Shown in pieces: positions 26,456-37,113 of a stretch of DNA of 64,000 bases. The stretch is from CBDFKJ01 sp965248805 (GTDB lineage: Bacteria; Pseudomonadota; Alphaproteobacteria; UBA6615). The notes below the pieces were generated by a model. The model was not told the origin of the DNA and did no database searches. It was given only the letters and a program-made list of their open reading frames with translations. The stretch spans positions 434,001 through 498,000 of the forward strand of contig CBDFKJ010000008.1 in the NCBI GenBank assembly GCA_965248805.1, read 5' to 3'. Both the position numbers and the translations under genes were made by a program. The stretch's first letter is position 1. Every line of letters starts with the position of its first letter.

Positions 26456-27649
26456 GTGCCCGAGCCCGAGATCCTCGATATCCCGCCCGAGGAAGCCGTC
26501 AAGCATTTCCGCGCCAAAGGCTTCCATGTCGGCTTCGACTGGCGCGATACCGACGCCGCCACCCATGTCAGGAGCTTCACCGTCGCCAAGGCCATGAAGC
26601 TCGACATCCTCCAGGACATCCGGGGGGCCATGGACGCGGCGATTGCCGACGGCCGGACCTTCGACTGGTTCCGCGACAACCTCGAGCCCACGCTGCGCAA
26701 GAAAGGCTGGTGGGGCCGCCAGCCCATGCTCGACCCGGTCACCGGCGAGACCCGCATGGTCCAACTCGGCTCGCCGCGGCGCCTGCGCATCATTTTCGAC
26801 ACCAACGTCCGCATGGCCTACGCCCACGGCTGCTGGCAGGGCATCGAGCGCCTCAAGGAGCAGATGCCGTACCTGCGCTATGTGGCTGTCCGGGACGCCC
26901 GCACCAGGCCCCAGCATGCCGCCTGGCACGGCACCGTGCTGCCCGTCGACCATCCCTTCTGGCACACTCACTATCCGCCCAACGGCTGGCGCTGCCGCTG
27001 CATCGTCCAGCAACTCTCCGACGACGATCTCGAGCGCTACGGCTACAAGGTCTCGTCCGGCCCGCCGCCCGGCTCGCAACAAACCCGCCGCTGGGTCAAC
27101 CGCCGCACCGGACAGACCCAACGTGTCCCAGCCGGCATCGACCCCGGCTTCGCCCACAACGTCGGGCGGATCAACCCCGGCAGGGACGCCGCCGACCGCC
27201 TCATCGCCAAGATCGACACCGCACCTGAAGCGTTGGCCAGGGCCGCCATCGGCCGGCCCTGGCGGACACCGCTGTTCGCGCGCCATCTCTCCGGTGCCTC
27301 CGACGGTGATTGGCCGGTCGCGGTCGTGCCCAAAGCGATCAGAAAAGCCATCGGAGGCCGGTCCCACACCGTCCGCCTCTCCGGCGAGACCGCCGCCAAG
27401 CAGACCATCCGCCATCCCGAGTTCGCGCCCGGCGACTACGCCCGCATCCAGCGGATATTCGACGAGGGGGAAGTGTTCGCGACCTATGGGAACCAAGCCG
27501 CCGGCTTCCTCGAGCAGGATGGCCGCCTCTGGCGCGCCGTGGTCAAAGCCACCGAAGACGGCGGCGAGACGTTCCTTGTCACCCTGCGCCGGGCGCACGA
27601 CCACAACTACCGCAACGCTCGGCGACGTTTCAGGCTAGTCCATGACTGA
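26456..27649 (+). CDS. Phage head morphogenesis protein (MuF) with toxin-like C-terminal domain
   Basis: 397 residues from a GTG start 6 bp after the portal stop. The MuF domain (residues about 60-190) shows DTNVRMAYAHGCWQGIERL, RDARTRPQHAAWHGTVLPVD and HYPPNGWRCRCIVQQLSDDD. After a linker, the C-terminal domain (about 300-397) reads TIRHPEFAPGDYARIQRIF, LWRAVVKATEDGGETFLVT and LRRAHDHNYRNARRRF, resembling the barnase/EndoU/RelE-like nuclease domains (PBECR group) often fused to MuF. Such fusions are phage-delivered polymorphic toxins in the literature. Here it is the only Mu-like gene still intact. No immunity gene is recognised next to it. Confidence 0.75.
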   Translation: MPEPEILDIPPEEAVKHFRAKGFHVGFDWRDTDAATHVRSFTVAKAMKLDILQDIRGAMDAAIADGRTFDWFRDNLEPTLRKKGWWGRQPMLDPVTGETRMVQLGSPRRLRIIFDTNVRMAYAHGCWQGIERLKEQMPYLRYVAVRDARTRPQHAAWHGTVLPVDHPFWHTHYPPNGWRCRCIVQQLSDDDLERYGYKVSSGPPPGSQQTRRWVNRRTGQTQRVPAGIDPGFAHNVGRINPGRDAADRLIAKIDTAPEALARAAIGRPWRTPLFARHLSGASDGDWPVAVVPKAIRKAIGGRSHTVRLSGETAAKQTIRHPEFAPGDYARIQRIFDEGEVFATYGNQAAGFLEQDGRLWRAVVKATEDGGETFLVTLRRAHDHNYRNARRRFRLVHD

Positions 27650-27839
27650 AGTAAAGCGCCTGGAGGGCCGTAACCCCCTCGCGTGGCCGAAGCCGTACGG
27701 GTAATACGAAATGCCTCAGGCGCCGTTGCCAATTTACGCCGTGATGCTCGGCGTTTTCAAGTGAGGAGGGAGGTGATCCTGGCAGTGGCAATCGGCAGCC
27801 GCACCCCGCGACAGCAACCCCGTCGTTCATGGGGGTCTA
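27650..27839. other. Right edge of the prophage remnant, no gene recognised
   Basis: 190 bp between the MuF gene and the convergent secreted-protein gene. AGGAGGGAGGTG at about 27763-27774 looks like a strong ribosome site left from a lost downstream phage gene; the frame after it closes within about 30 codons. Confidence 0.35.
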
Positions 27840-28190
27840 TTAGGCAACGTCAGACTTGCTAAAATTGCGGCCGATTCCAGATCCCTCGAAACAACCCGAC
27901 TTTCCCGGCGATTCAGGCCCCTTGAACCGGCCGTAAAATCGCGTTTTCAAGGCCATTTTCGCCTCGTGAACGGCCGATTCACAAAGACTTTTGGCTTCCT
28001 TCCGCGCGAGCGTCGCCGCGCCGCAAACCGTTGATAACCTTGGTTTTATCCGGCCTCTTCCGGCCTCTTCCGGATTCACAAAGACTTTTGTCCCCGCACA
28101 CTCGGCCTCGTCGGCCTGGGCAGCCGCTGCCATAAACAGGTACAGCGTCGCCATGACACCGCCGACGGACACCGCGAAAGCCTTTCCCAT
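27840..28190 (-). CDS. Small secreted hypothetical protein
   Basis: 116 residues with a signal peptide: MGKAFAVSVGGVMATLYLFM followed by AAAAQADEAECAG (cleavage likely after QA). The mature part is Lys/Gly-rich with three or four cysteines (AECAG, TVCGA, SLCES, SGCFE) that could form disulfides. GGAGG nine bases upstream supports the ATG at 28190. Two near-identical VNPEEAGRGRIKP and KRRG-like stretches at the DNA level (ccggcctcttccgg twice at 28050-28075) show a small internal duplication. Function unknown. Confidence 0.5.
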   Translation of the reverse strand: MGKAFAVSVGGVMATLYLFMAAAAQADEAECAGTKVFVNPEEAGRGRIKPRLSTVCGAATLARKEAKSLCESAVHEAKMALKTRFYGRFKGPESPGKSGCFEGSGIGRNFSKSDVA

Positions 28191-28476
28191 GAACCCCATC
28201 CTCCGATTGTTTGCGCGCAAGAAACGCAAATCACGCTCGACGCCGCAAGAGGCAGCGAAAACAACCGGTATCCGGCGTAGGCGGGCTGGCACCGAAGGGG
28301 AAAACTCGCGAATAAACGATTGAAATTCCAACGGAATCGCCTCATCCCGATGGTCCGCGCACTTTTTCCGCTTGTGCACCGATCGCGAGTTGTCTACGGC
28401 GGAGATACGGAAGACAAGATGTCACCGTGACGGCCGCTTTGGGACCGGTCAGGAAGACGTTTTTCAGGTCGACGCG

Positions 28477-28554
28477 GTTTGGGAGTCCATTCAGCTGGTT
28501 GTGGCAAACGCGCCATGGCCGCAGGTAGCGCCTAGGTACGGGTGAATGGACGTA
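28477..28554 (+). repeat. Structured leader repeat R1 upstream of the PEP-CTERM gene
   Basis: About 78 bp with outer inverted arms GTCCATTC (28485-28492) and GAATGGAC (28544-28551) and a central CCTAGG. A diverged copy lies at 29713-29787. Similarity is strongest at both ends (GGTTnGGGAGTCCAT and GGGTGnATGGAC). It covers the translation start region of the following gene, so it could control transcription or translation. Confidence 0.55.
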
Positions 28555-29522
28555 TGAACTGGCATCAAAAATCGCGTTGCGCGCGCGCCGGTTTTGGCAT
28601 TCCACGTGCCGTGGGAGGCAACAGCAAGTTGCGCGGAATTGCATTGGTGCTGGCTGCGTTTCTGACCGCCGGAACGATGGCCGAATCGCACGCCGGCATG
28701 ATCACAGACGCGGACACCATCGCGCTCGTTGGTGACGAGAACATTACGGGTTCCGGCAACGGGACACTCGCCTTCATGTGGTACACCAAGGGCGTCAACG
28801 AAAACAAACAGGGCGGAAACGGCGCCAACTGGGACGACGCCAACACCGACGTGCCGACGGGCGACGGCAACACCGACGACGGCGTGTACGATGAATACTT
28901 CATCACGTCATTCGGCGATTTGCAGGAATTCTACTCGCTGAACTTCGGCGTCACCGGCACCGGCGAAATAACGTTGGTGATCTTTCTGGATCTCGACGAA
29001 ACAGAGCCCTTTTCTCCCAACAACTCGTTGGAGATCCTCGATCTGTGGCTCGATCCAGAGGCCGTCGCGGGCGAGGATCCGACGGTTCCGACCAGCGACT
29101 ATGACGCGGCTGGCGGAGACGTTGATGACGCCGATCAGAACGTGATTGCCGATGCCACCGAACCGTTCGCCGGCGGTGAGTTGCTCGCGTATCTCGATCC
29201 CCTTTTTACTAACAATCTGCCGGTCACGCAGCAGGGAGGAGGGTTCGCCGATTACGCCCTGATCACGATGATCGACCCCTTCGCCTATAATCCCAGTCAG
29301 CTCCTTCTCGTGCATCAGAAAATAAGCGTGCTGAGCAATGGTCCCGAGACCAAGTTCCTCAGCGGCTTGGTCGCCAGCAACGATCTCTGCACCGGCACTC
29401 CGTTGCCGCCCAATTGTATCGATCCTGATCCGACTCCGATGAACGAGCCGTCGACGCTGGCTTTGCTCGGAACCGGTATTTTGGGATTGTTCGTATTGGT
29501 GCGCCGCCGCCGCCGCATGTGA
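28542..29522 (+). CDS. PEP-CTERM sorting-domain protein
   Basis: 326 residues (GTG 28542; the ATG at 28554 is an alternative start). N-terminal signal peptide GIALVLAAFLTAGTMAESHA. The body is Asp/Asn/Gly-rich (NGANWDDANTDVPTGDGN; YDAAGGDVDDADQNV), which suggests calcium binding or a beta-rich surface protein. The C-terminal sorting signal is NEPSTLALLGTGILGLFVLV followed by RRRRRM: motif, membrane segment and basic tail, as recognised by exosortase. The motif is NEPS rather than PEPS. PEP-CTERM proteins are exported and processed in bacteria that make certain exopolysaccharides. No exosortase gene is in the window. A truncated sulfotransferase lies downstream. Confidence 0.85.
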   Translation: MNGRMNWHQKSRCARAGFGIPRAVGGNSKLRGIALVLAAFLTAGTMAESHAGMITDADTIALVGDENITGSGNGTLAFMWYTKGVNENKQGGNGANWDDANTDVPTGDGNTDDGVYDEYFITSFGDLQEFYSLNFGVTGTGEITLVIFLDLDETEPFSPNNSLEILDLWLDPEAVAGEDPTVPTSDYDAAGGDVDDADQNVIADATEPFAGGELLAYLDPLFTNNLPVTQQGGGFADYALITMIDPFAYNPSQLLLVHQKISVLSNGPETKFLSGLVASNDLCTGTPLPPNCIDPDPTPMNEPSTLALLGTGILGLFVLVRRRRRM

Positions 29523-29712
29523 TCGGCGCGCCAGCTGGTGCGCGGACCCACGTTCCCAGCAGTCAACACCCGCACCTCGCGAAACACAGCGCCGCGCCCA
29601 TGTCCGCTTGTGTGCCGATCTTCACTTCTATAGTGCGCATAGTCGGACGCACAGTCGTCCCCGTGCCAGTCGCAAAGTCGTCGTGCCAAGATGGCGTCGG
29701 CGGAACTGGCAA

Positions 29713-29787
29713 GGTTAGGGAGTCCATACGGTTGGTCGTGGGGCCGCGACCCTGACTCGCACCTAGGCATTGGGTGGATGGACTGAT
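29713..29787 (+). repeat. Structured leader repeat R2, orphaned by an IS
   Basis: Diverged copy of R1 with arms AGTCCAT (29721-29727) and ATGGACT (29778-29784) and the same central CCTAGG. As in R1, GTG and ATG codons sit at the right-hand arm (ATG 29785, about 6 codons before the IS starts at 29805). It is probably the leader of a second, related gene whose body was removed by the IS. Confidence 0.5.
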
Positions 29788-29803
29788 GACATCGTTTCGA
29801 TCC

Positions 29804-31104
29804 TTAGCAGCCCGTTGAAGAAGACTGAGTTGATGAAGCATCGGGCGTGATAACAATGGCGGCGGCGAGACCCGGCGCCGGGGGGTTATTGAGGGCGAGG
29901 ATAATGATCAGCGATTGTTCCTGTCGCAAGACAAGCAGCAGGACCGCCAAGCCCTTGGCCGCAGCCTCTCGCGGGGTCCCGGCGCCGATCAACTGGCGCA
30001 ATAGGACGCCCAGGTTGTGTCCGGCGACGTGGATCAGATAGCGCTTGCCGACGTTCTCGCGCCCGCGCAGCCAAGTGCGGCGCATGCCGCCGCGATCGAG
30101 GACCTGGGCGAAGCCCCGCTCGACCACTTCGGCGCGGAGTTTGAACGCGGCCTTCGCCACGCCCGACAGCAATCGGTTGCGGTTGTTGTAAACGGCCCGC
30201 CGAGCGGCGTCGTCGCCGTGCCAGCGCGAGAGCCCCTTGCCCTTCGGTTCGGCGATGCGGGTCGTCCAGGCGCCGTCGGCAAGGGACTTCAGCACCTCGC
30301 GGCCGAAGTAGCCTTTGTCGGTCACCAGCTCCGCCGGTTCGTCGGCCGTCGGCGCTGCGCCCACAGCCGCCAGCTTGGCCTCGGCTGACGTCAACGTTGT
30401 CGGCAGGGTGGTCGTGTCGCCCTGATCGGCCGGATACAGCTCGGCCGCGATCACCGCCCCGGTGTCGAGGTCGACCGCGTGTTCGGGCTTGTAGGCCAGA
30501 TGCGTCGTGCCGTCCTTCATCCTGGCGATTTTGGCCTCCGCGTCGAGACCCAGTCCGCATTGGAGAGTTTCTTGCCCTTGCGCCGCCGATCCATCTGCGC
30601 CAAGTCATTCGCCGCGGTCTCGATCCCGCTGTCGGCGGCCATGCGCTGCAGCATCTGGCGATAGCTTTCGCCGCTGTCGCGGCGCACGATCGAGCGCAGC
30701 GCCGCGTTCGCCTCCATGGTCGAAGCATCGACCCCAATCCGCTCGCCCTTGACCAGGCCGTGCTCGCCAAGAACGTCCAGCACCCAGGCGAACACTGCCT
30801 CATGCACCGCGTGCGGCTGCGGATCGTGCTCAACGACGAGTGGTCAGGCACACGTGCGCGCGCCTCCAGGCGCAAGAACTCACGCAGCGACAAGCTGTCG
30901 GCGCACCGCCACTCCAACGCCCGCTCACTGTCGAGGCCTTCGAAGTAGCCGACCAGGTGCATCCGGAAGTAACGCCCCGGTGGGATTCCCGGACGTCCGA
31001 TCCCTGGCGCGTAATAGGGCTCACACAGGTCCTCGGCGAACGCATCGAAACCGGCATCGACCAGCCAGCTGGTCGTAAAACACGTGGCCGGGCGAGCGAG
31101 GCAT
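29804..31104 (-). pseudogene. IS1182-like DDE transposase, several frameshifts
   Basis: In successive frames: MPRSPGHVFYDQL, DAGFDAFAEDLCEPYYA, MHLVGYFEGLDSERALEWR, HGLVKGERIGVDASTMEAN (first Asp), MKDGTTHLAYKPEHAVDLD, ELVTDKGYFGREVLKSLAD (second Asp), and VVERGFAQVLDRGGMRRTWL with RGRENVGKRYLIHVAGHNLG. At least three frame changes (about 31055, 30840 and 30525) make it inactive. Family naming (IS1182-like within the IS4/IS5 group) is by pattern. Confidence 0.75.
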
Positions 31105-31233
31105 CTCTGCCCAACTCACCATCAAGTCCACCTGTCGATCCCCTTGTCGTCCCAACGCCATGACGAAGTTCCCGACTCGAACCATGCCCTCGTCACAGAG
31201 TCAGATGGCCGCGACTTTTTCAACGGGCTGTTA
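29805..31233 (-). mobile_element. IS1182-like element, degenerate
   Basis: Terminal inverted repeats TAGCAGCCCGTTGAA (from 29805) and TAACAGCCCGTTGAA (from 31233 inward) bound a 1.43-kb element with a single broken transposase gene. On its left is the orphan leader R2, and on its right a truncated sulfotransferase, so at least one gene body has been deleted at this site. Confidence 0.75.
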
Positions 31234-31559
31234 TGGAACAAGGGGGTCTTGCCGCTGGTCTTGGCCGTCTTCACGCTTAGCAGCCGCTCGACCCAGCGCA
31301 CCATCTCTGTCCCGTGTTGCTCGAACCGCTCGGGCGGTATGAACATGGGAAGCGCGTGGTTCCGGAGCACGCTGTCGGGCTCGTGTCGGTAAAGCGTGCG
31401 CGGGTGGCTGTCGAAGATCTTGCCCAGCCAGGTCGTGCCGGAACGCGGCATGCCGGCGATCAACACCATCGGCCGGCTGGTAAGGCTCCCGTCGCTGGCA
31501 GGCATCGGCTCGGGCACAACGGATCCACGGATCGCGGCACTCACTTCAGGTTTGAGCAC
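31234..31559 (-). pseudogene. Sulfotransferase, N-terminal fragment
   Basis: MVLIAGMPRSGTTWLGKIFD then SHPRTLYRHEPDS: the PAPS 5'-phosphosulfate-binding loop (PRSGTTWL) of the sulfotransferase fold. The gene is cut by the IS end after about 108 residues (SGKTPLFHNSPL), losing the 3'-phosphate site and the rest. Sulfotransferases of this type occur in polysaccharide loci with exosortase/PEP-CTERM genes, which fits the neighbour at 28.5-29.5 kb. Confidence 0.8.
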
Positions 31560-31671
31560 ACGCGGTGGTGCCGTTCAAAGGCTGAGTGAGCGCGGTTGCG
31601 CCGGCTCGGCGTCGCCTGCGCGGTTGGATGCGAGCGTCGACGCGCCGGCCGCAATCCGAACGAGCGCGGCC

Positions 31672-31824
31672 CTAGAGCAAGGCGACGATCGCCAAGATGA
31701 TGGCTGCCCACAGGCAAAGGCTCGCGGCGGCGATGAAGGCGTACGCCCGGCGTGCCGGCCAGCGGTCATCGGCAGCGGGATTCTCGACCCTGTGCGAAAG
31801 CGTCCGATTGGTGGTTGCTCTCAT
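31672..31824 (-). CDS. Small single-span membrane protein, 50 residues
   Basis: MRATTNRTLSHRVENPAADD, a basic stretch RWPARRAY, then one hydrophobic helix to the end (AFIAAASLCLWAAIILAIVA). GGGAG nine bases upstream supports the ATG at 31824. Function unknown. Confidence 0.5.
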   Translation of the reverse strand: MRATTNRTLSHRVENPAADDRWPARRAYAFIAAASLCLWAAIILAIVALL

Positions 31825-31910
31825 GGTGTGCGGCTCCCGTCGTCGTGCGACATGCCGCCAGCTAATGGGATTTCCGGTTAAGAATGCGTTAAGCGCGCCG
31901 GCGCCCCGCC

Positions 31911-32792
31911 TCACGGGGCCGGCGGCACCAGGTATGCATCATCGCGATCATGCCCGGCGTAGCGCCGTTTCGCGGCTGTGCGGTCGCGCACCGCGTAGCA
32001 GTACGCGCAGCCGTGCGGGCAGGTGTCATAGGCGCCAATGTCCCGGCTCTCCGCGCAAGCGCAGCCTGGGCGATTGCCTTTGATACGGGCGACGATGGTG
32101 TGGCCGGCGACGGCGGACAGCCGCTCGGCATCGATACAGCGCGCCGCGAACCTGCCCTCCTCGTCCAGATCGGGCTGCGTACATAGGGTCAGGCGCATGC
32201 CGTGCGCGCCGGCGATGGCCGACAGGTCGGCGATCATCGCCCGCTTTTCGTCGGCCGGCGGATCGTGCCAAGACAGGCCATGCTGCGCGGCCAAGGCGGC
32301 AAGGTTGCGCCGGGTCTTGCGATAGAACTGTGTGAACGAGACGACGACTTCGTCGACGGTGCCGGCGAGTGCCTCGGCAAGGCGTGCGAAATTCTGCTTG
32401 TGCCACGGGGCCGGCGTCAGCGACGAAAGCAGAATCGGATCGTAGCGCCAGACCGCCACGCGTGGGCCGAACTCCGTGGCGAGATGTCGGATATCCTCGA
32501 CGGCGTGGGAGGGCGCCACCACCGACGTCTCCAGCAACCGCGGATATCCGGTCACCGTATACTGCACGACAAACGGAAAGCGCTTTCGAATCGGGGCCAA
32601 CCCGGGTGCGAACGGCCTGACGTTACGGGTCCAGAAGACAAAGCCGTCGACCGTGTCGGGCGACAGACCCACGGTGTGCACCTGCCCGCTCCAGGGATTG
32701 ACCACTCGACAGTGCCCGGCCGCCAGGCGGCGCGCGAACCAGTCGCCATAAAAGGCGGGAATGTCGGTCTTGTAGCTTGCGGAGACGATCAT
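31911..32792 (-). CDS. DUF1848 domain protein with C-terminal cysteine cluster
   Basis: 293 residues beginning MIVSASYKTDIPAFYGDWF. Seen: CRVVNPWSGQVHTVGLSPD, GFVFWTRNVRPF, QYTVTGYPRLLE, VAVWRYDPILLS, and the C-terminal cysteine-rich segment RPGCACAESRDIGAYDTCPH then GCAYCYAV, which resembles an iron-sulfur site. DUF1848 proteins are distantly like radical-SAM barrels (SplB-like), but their activity is unknown. An IS element begins 14 bp before its start codon and may have replaced the promoter. Confidence 0.88.
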   Translation of the reverse strand: MIVSASYKTDIPAFYGDWFARRLAAGHCRVVNPWSGQVHTVGLSPDTVDGFVFWTRNVRPFAPGLAPIRKRFPFVVQYTVTGYPRLLETSVVAPSHAVEDIRHLATEFGPRVAVWRYDPILLSSLTPAPWHKQNFARLAEALAGTVDEVVVSFTQFYRKTRRNLAALAAQHGLSWHDPPADEKRAMIADLSAIAGAHGMRLTLCTQPDLDEEGRFAARCIDAERLSAVAGHTIVARIKGNRPGCACAESRDIGAYDTCPHGCAYCYAVRDRTAAKRRYAGHDRDDAYLVPPAP

Positions 32793-32806
32793 CGGCGCCT
32801 GACTTA

Positions 32807-33641
32807 GGCTCCGGACCCATAAGTCGCTTGAGCCGACGCGGCGCGGTGTGATTCACGCTCCCAAACTGCGGGAGTGTTGCGATGGACGATACGTTCTGGC
32901 TGAGCGAGGAACAGTTTGCGCGGCTCGTGCCGCATCTGCCGACGGATACGCGCGGCAAGCCGAGAGTCGACGACCGCCGCGTTATAAGCGGTATCATCCA
33001 TGTGTTGAAGTCCGGCGGACGTTGGGTCGATGCGCCGTCCGTCTATGGCCCGCGCAAGACGCTCTACAATCGCTTCGTGCGGTGGGCGGCCAAAGGCGTG
33101 TGGACAGGGATATTCCACGCTCTGGCTTCGGCGGGTGGGCCGCCGGCGCAAGTGTTGATCGATTCCTCGGCGGTGAAGGCTCATCGCTGCGCCTCGGGCG
33201 GCAAAGGGGGGAGCACACGCAGGCCATTGGCCGCTCCCGCGGCGGGCGCACCACGAAGATCCATGCGCTGACCGATGGCCTCTGCCGCCCGTTCGCCTTC
33301 CTGCTGACCGGCGGCCAAGTGGCGGACTGCACAGCGGCCGCTGCTGGAGCGGATGCCGGCCACCTCGATCCTGACTGGCGACAAGGGCTATGACAGCGAC
33401 GCCGTTCGCCGCAAGATCGAGAGCAGAGGCGTCGCTCCGAACATCCCGCCGAAGGCCAACCGCCGCTGGAAGCCGTGCTTCAGCCCGGCGCTCTATCGCG
33501 ACCGCAACGCCATCGAGCGCATGTTCGGCCGGCTGAAAGACTTCCGCAGAATCGCAACCCGCTATGACCGCCTCGCCCAAAACTTCCTCGCCGCCGTCTG
33601 TCTCGCCGCTACCGTCAGCTAATGGTTATGAGTCCAGACCC
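32807..33641 (+). mobile_element. IS5-family (IS427-type) element with TA duplication
   Basis: Inverted ends GGCTCCGGACCCATAA and, from the right, GGGTCTGGACTCATAA (13 of 16 match), flanked by TA at 32805-32806 and 33642-33643. 835 bp, the size of two-frame IS427 elements. It lies between the DUF1848 start and the dnaK promoter region. Confidence 0.85.
32882..33622 (+). pseudogene. IS427-type transposase: -1 frameshift site plus a second, disabling shift
   Basis: OrfA starts MDDTFWLSEEQFARLVPHLP and holds the first Asp in QVLIDSSAVKAHRCASGG. At AAAGGGGGG (33203-33211) a -1 slip leads into GEHTQAIGRSRGGRTTKIHA as in intact relatives, so this shift is probably programmed. A second change near 33340 moves to a third frame (ILTGDKGYDSDAVRRKIE; NAIERMFGRLKDFRRIATRY) and has no such signal, so the copy is likely dead. 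Confidence 0.8.
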
Positions 33642-33854
33642 TAGTGAAAATCTCCGCGAACCCGTCGCAGCCGCCACTCATGCGGTGCGATTGCGGCGGA
33701 ATTCAGCCGAAACGTGGTTGTACGGACGCCACGGACCACCCATATGTCGCCAGTTCAAGTGTGGACGCGCAACTGACGCGCGACAGCCGGGACGCAAGGG
33801 ACGAGTAGGGCGCCGCAACGGGCCCTTCGCGTCTGCTGAACGAACGAGGAGAGC

Positions 33855-35786
<1,932 letters not shown>

Positions 35787-35800
35787 ACGAGCCGGTTGCC

Positions 35801-35819
35801 GCGGCGCGCTCTGCGCCGC
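35801..35819 (+). terminator. Hairpin between dnaK and dnaJ
   Basis: Perfect 7-bp stem GCGGCGC / GCGCCGC with loop GCTCT, 15 bases after the dnaK stop. There is no U-tract, so it may attenuate read-through or protect the mRNA end rather than fully terminate. Confidence 0.35.
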
Positions 35820-35884
35820 AGCGTCTCCAATGGAGCGTATGAAACCAAGCACGGCGTTAGACGGCGGGGCGAGGGACGAGCCGG

Positions 35885-37024
35885 ATGGCGAAGCGTGATT
35901 TCTACGATGTGCTTGGCGTACCCTCCGACGCCGCGCCCGAGGACCTCAAGAAGGCCTATCGCAAGTTGGCGATGAAGCTGCACCCGGACCGCAATCCGGA
36001 TGACGCCAAGGCCGAACAGGGCTTCAAGGAGATCAACGAAGCCTACGACATCCTGAAGGATCCGGACAAGCGCCGCACCTACGACCAGTTCGGTCATGCC
36101 GCGTTCGAGCACGGCGGCACGCGCGCCGACGGGTTCCCGTTTGGCGCCGATGCGGCCGCCGGCGGCGGCTTCGCCGACATCTTCGACGAGATGTTCGGCG
36201 ATTTTGTGTCCGGCGGCCGGCGGCGACGCGCCAGCAGCCGGGGCGCAGACCTTCGCTACAACATGTCCATCACCTTGGAGGAGGCCTTCAAGGGCAAGCA
36301 GGCGACCATTCGCGTGCCCAGCACGGTCAATTGCGAATCGTGCAAGGGCAGTGGCGCCGCCGCCGGTGCCGCGGCGGCGACCTGCCCGACGTGCAGCGGC
36401 AACGGGAAGGTCCGCGTGCAGTCGGGCATATTCACGGTCGAGCGCGTCTGCCTTAATTGTCAGGGCGCCGGCAAAGTGATCGATAACCCGTGCCGGACGT
36501 GTGGCGGCTCGGGCCGGCAGAGCAAGGAAAAAACCCTGTCGGTGCACATCCCGCCCGGCGTCGACGATGGCTCGCGCATTCGCCTCAGCGGCGAGGGCGA
36601 GGCCGGAATGCGCGGCGGGCCCGCCGGCGATCTGTACCTGTTTCTAACCGTGAAGCCGCACCGATTCTTCCAGCGCGACGGCGCCAACATCTATTGCCGC
36701 GTGCCGCTGGCAATGACCAAGGCCGCGCTCGGCGGCTCGGTCGAAGTGCCGACCATCGATGGCGGCCGGGCGCGGCTCAACATTCCGGCCGGCACCCAGA
36801 GCGGCGCGCAGTTTCGGCTCCGTAACAAGGGCATGACCGGGATGCGCACAAACGCCCGCGGCGACATGTATGTGCAGGCCCATGTCGAAACACCGGTGAA
36901 GCTCACCAAGCGGCAGCAGGAGCTGCTGAAGGAGCTTGAGAAGACCGGCGGCGGGCAACATAGTCCCGAATCGGAAGGTTTCTTCTCGCGGGTCAAGGAG
37001 ATGTGGGACGATCTGAAGGAGTAG
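35885..37024 (+). CDS. dnaJ: Chaperone DnaJ (Hsp40)
   Basis: 379 residues. The J domain contains KLAMKLHPDRNPDD (HPD). A Gly/Phe-type linker (residues about 75-115) follows, then four zinc-binding CxxCxGxG repeats (CESCKGSG, CPTCSGNG, CLNCQGAG, CRTCGGSG), then the client-binding C-terminal domains (LSVHIPPGVDDGSRIRLSGE). It stimulates DnaK ATP hydrolysis. Position after dnaK is the classic arrangement. Confidence 0.98.
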   Translation: MAKRDFYDVLGVPSDAAPEDLKKAYRKLAMKLHPDRNPDDAKAEQGFKEINEAYDILKDPDKRRTYDQFGHAAFEHGGTRADGFPFGADAAAGGGFADIFDEMFGDFVSGGRRRRASSRGADLRYNMSITLEEAFKGKQATIRVPSTVNCESCKGSGAAAGAAAATCPTCSGNGKVRVQSGIFTVERVCLNCQGAGKVIDNPCRTCGGSGRQSKEKTLSVHIPPGVDDGSRIRLSGEGEAGMRGGPAGDLYLFLTVKPHRFFQRDGANIYCRVPLAMTKAALGGSVEVPTIDGGRARLNIPAGTQSGAQFRLRNKGMTGMRTNARGDMYVQAHVETPVKLTKRQQELLKELEKTGGGQHSPESEGFFSRVKEMWDDLKE

Positions 37025-37113
37025 GCTCGCGCCGCCCTTGCTGTCCCGTGACCGCGCTGTATGCTGGCCACCATCTCAGTAGGCGGGGGGAGCCGATCCA
37101 TGGGCGCTGATCC

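Noticed and set aside
28477..29787. R1 and R2 as integron attC sites
   Set aside because: They lack the GTTRRRY and RYYYAAC core sites, and no integron integrase is nearby.
33644..33854. CIRCE operator before dnaK
   Set aside because: No 9-bp inverted repeat with the known TTAGCACTC arms is present.
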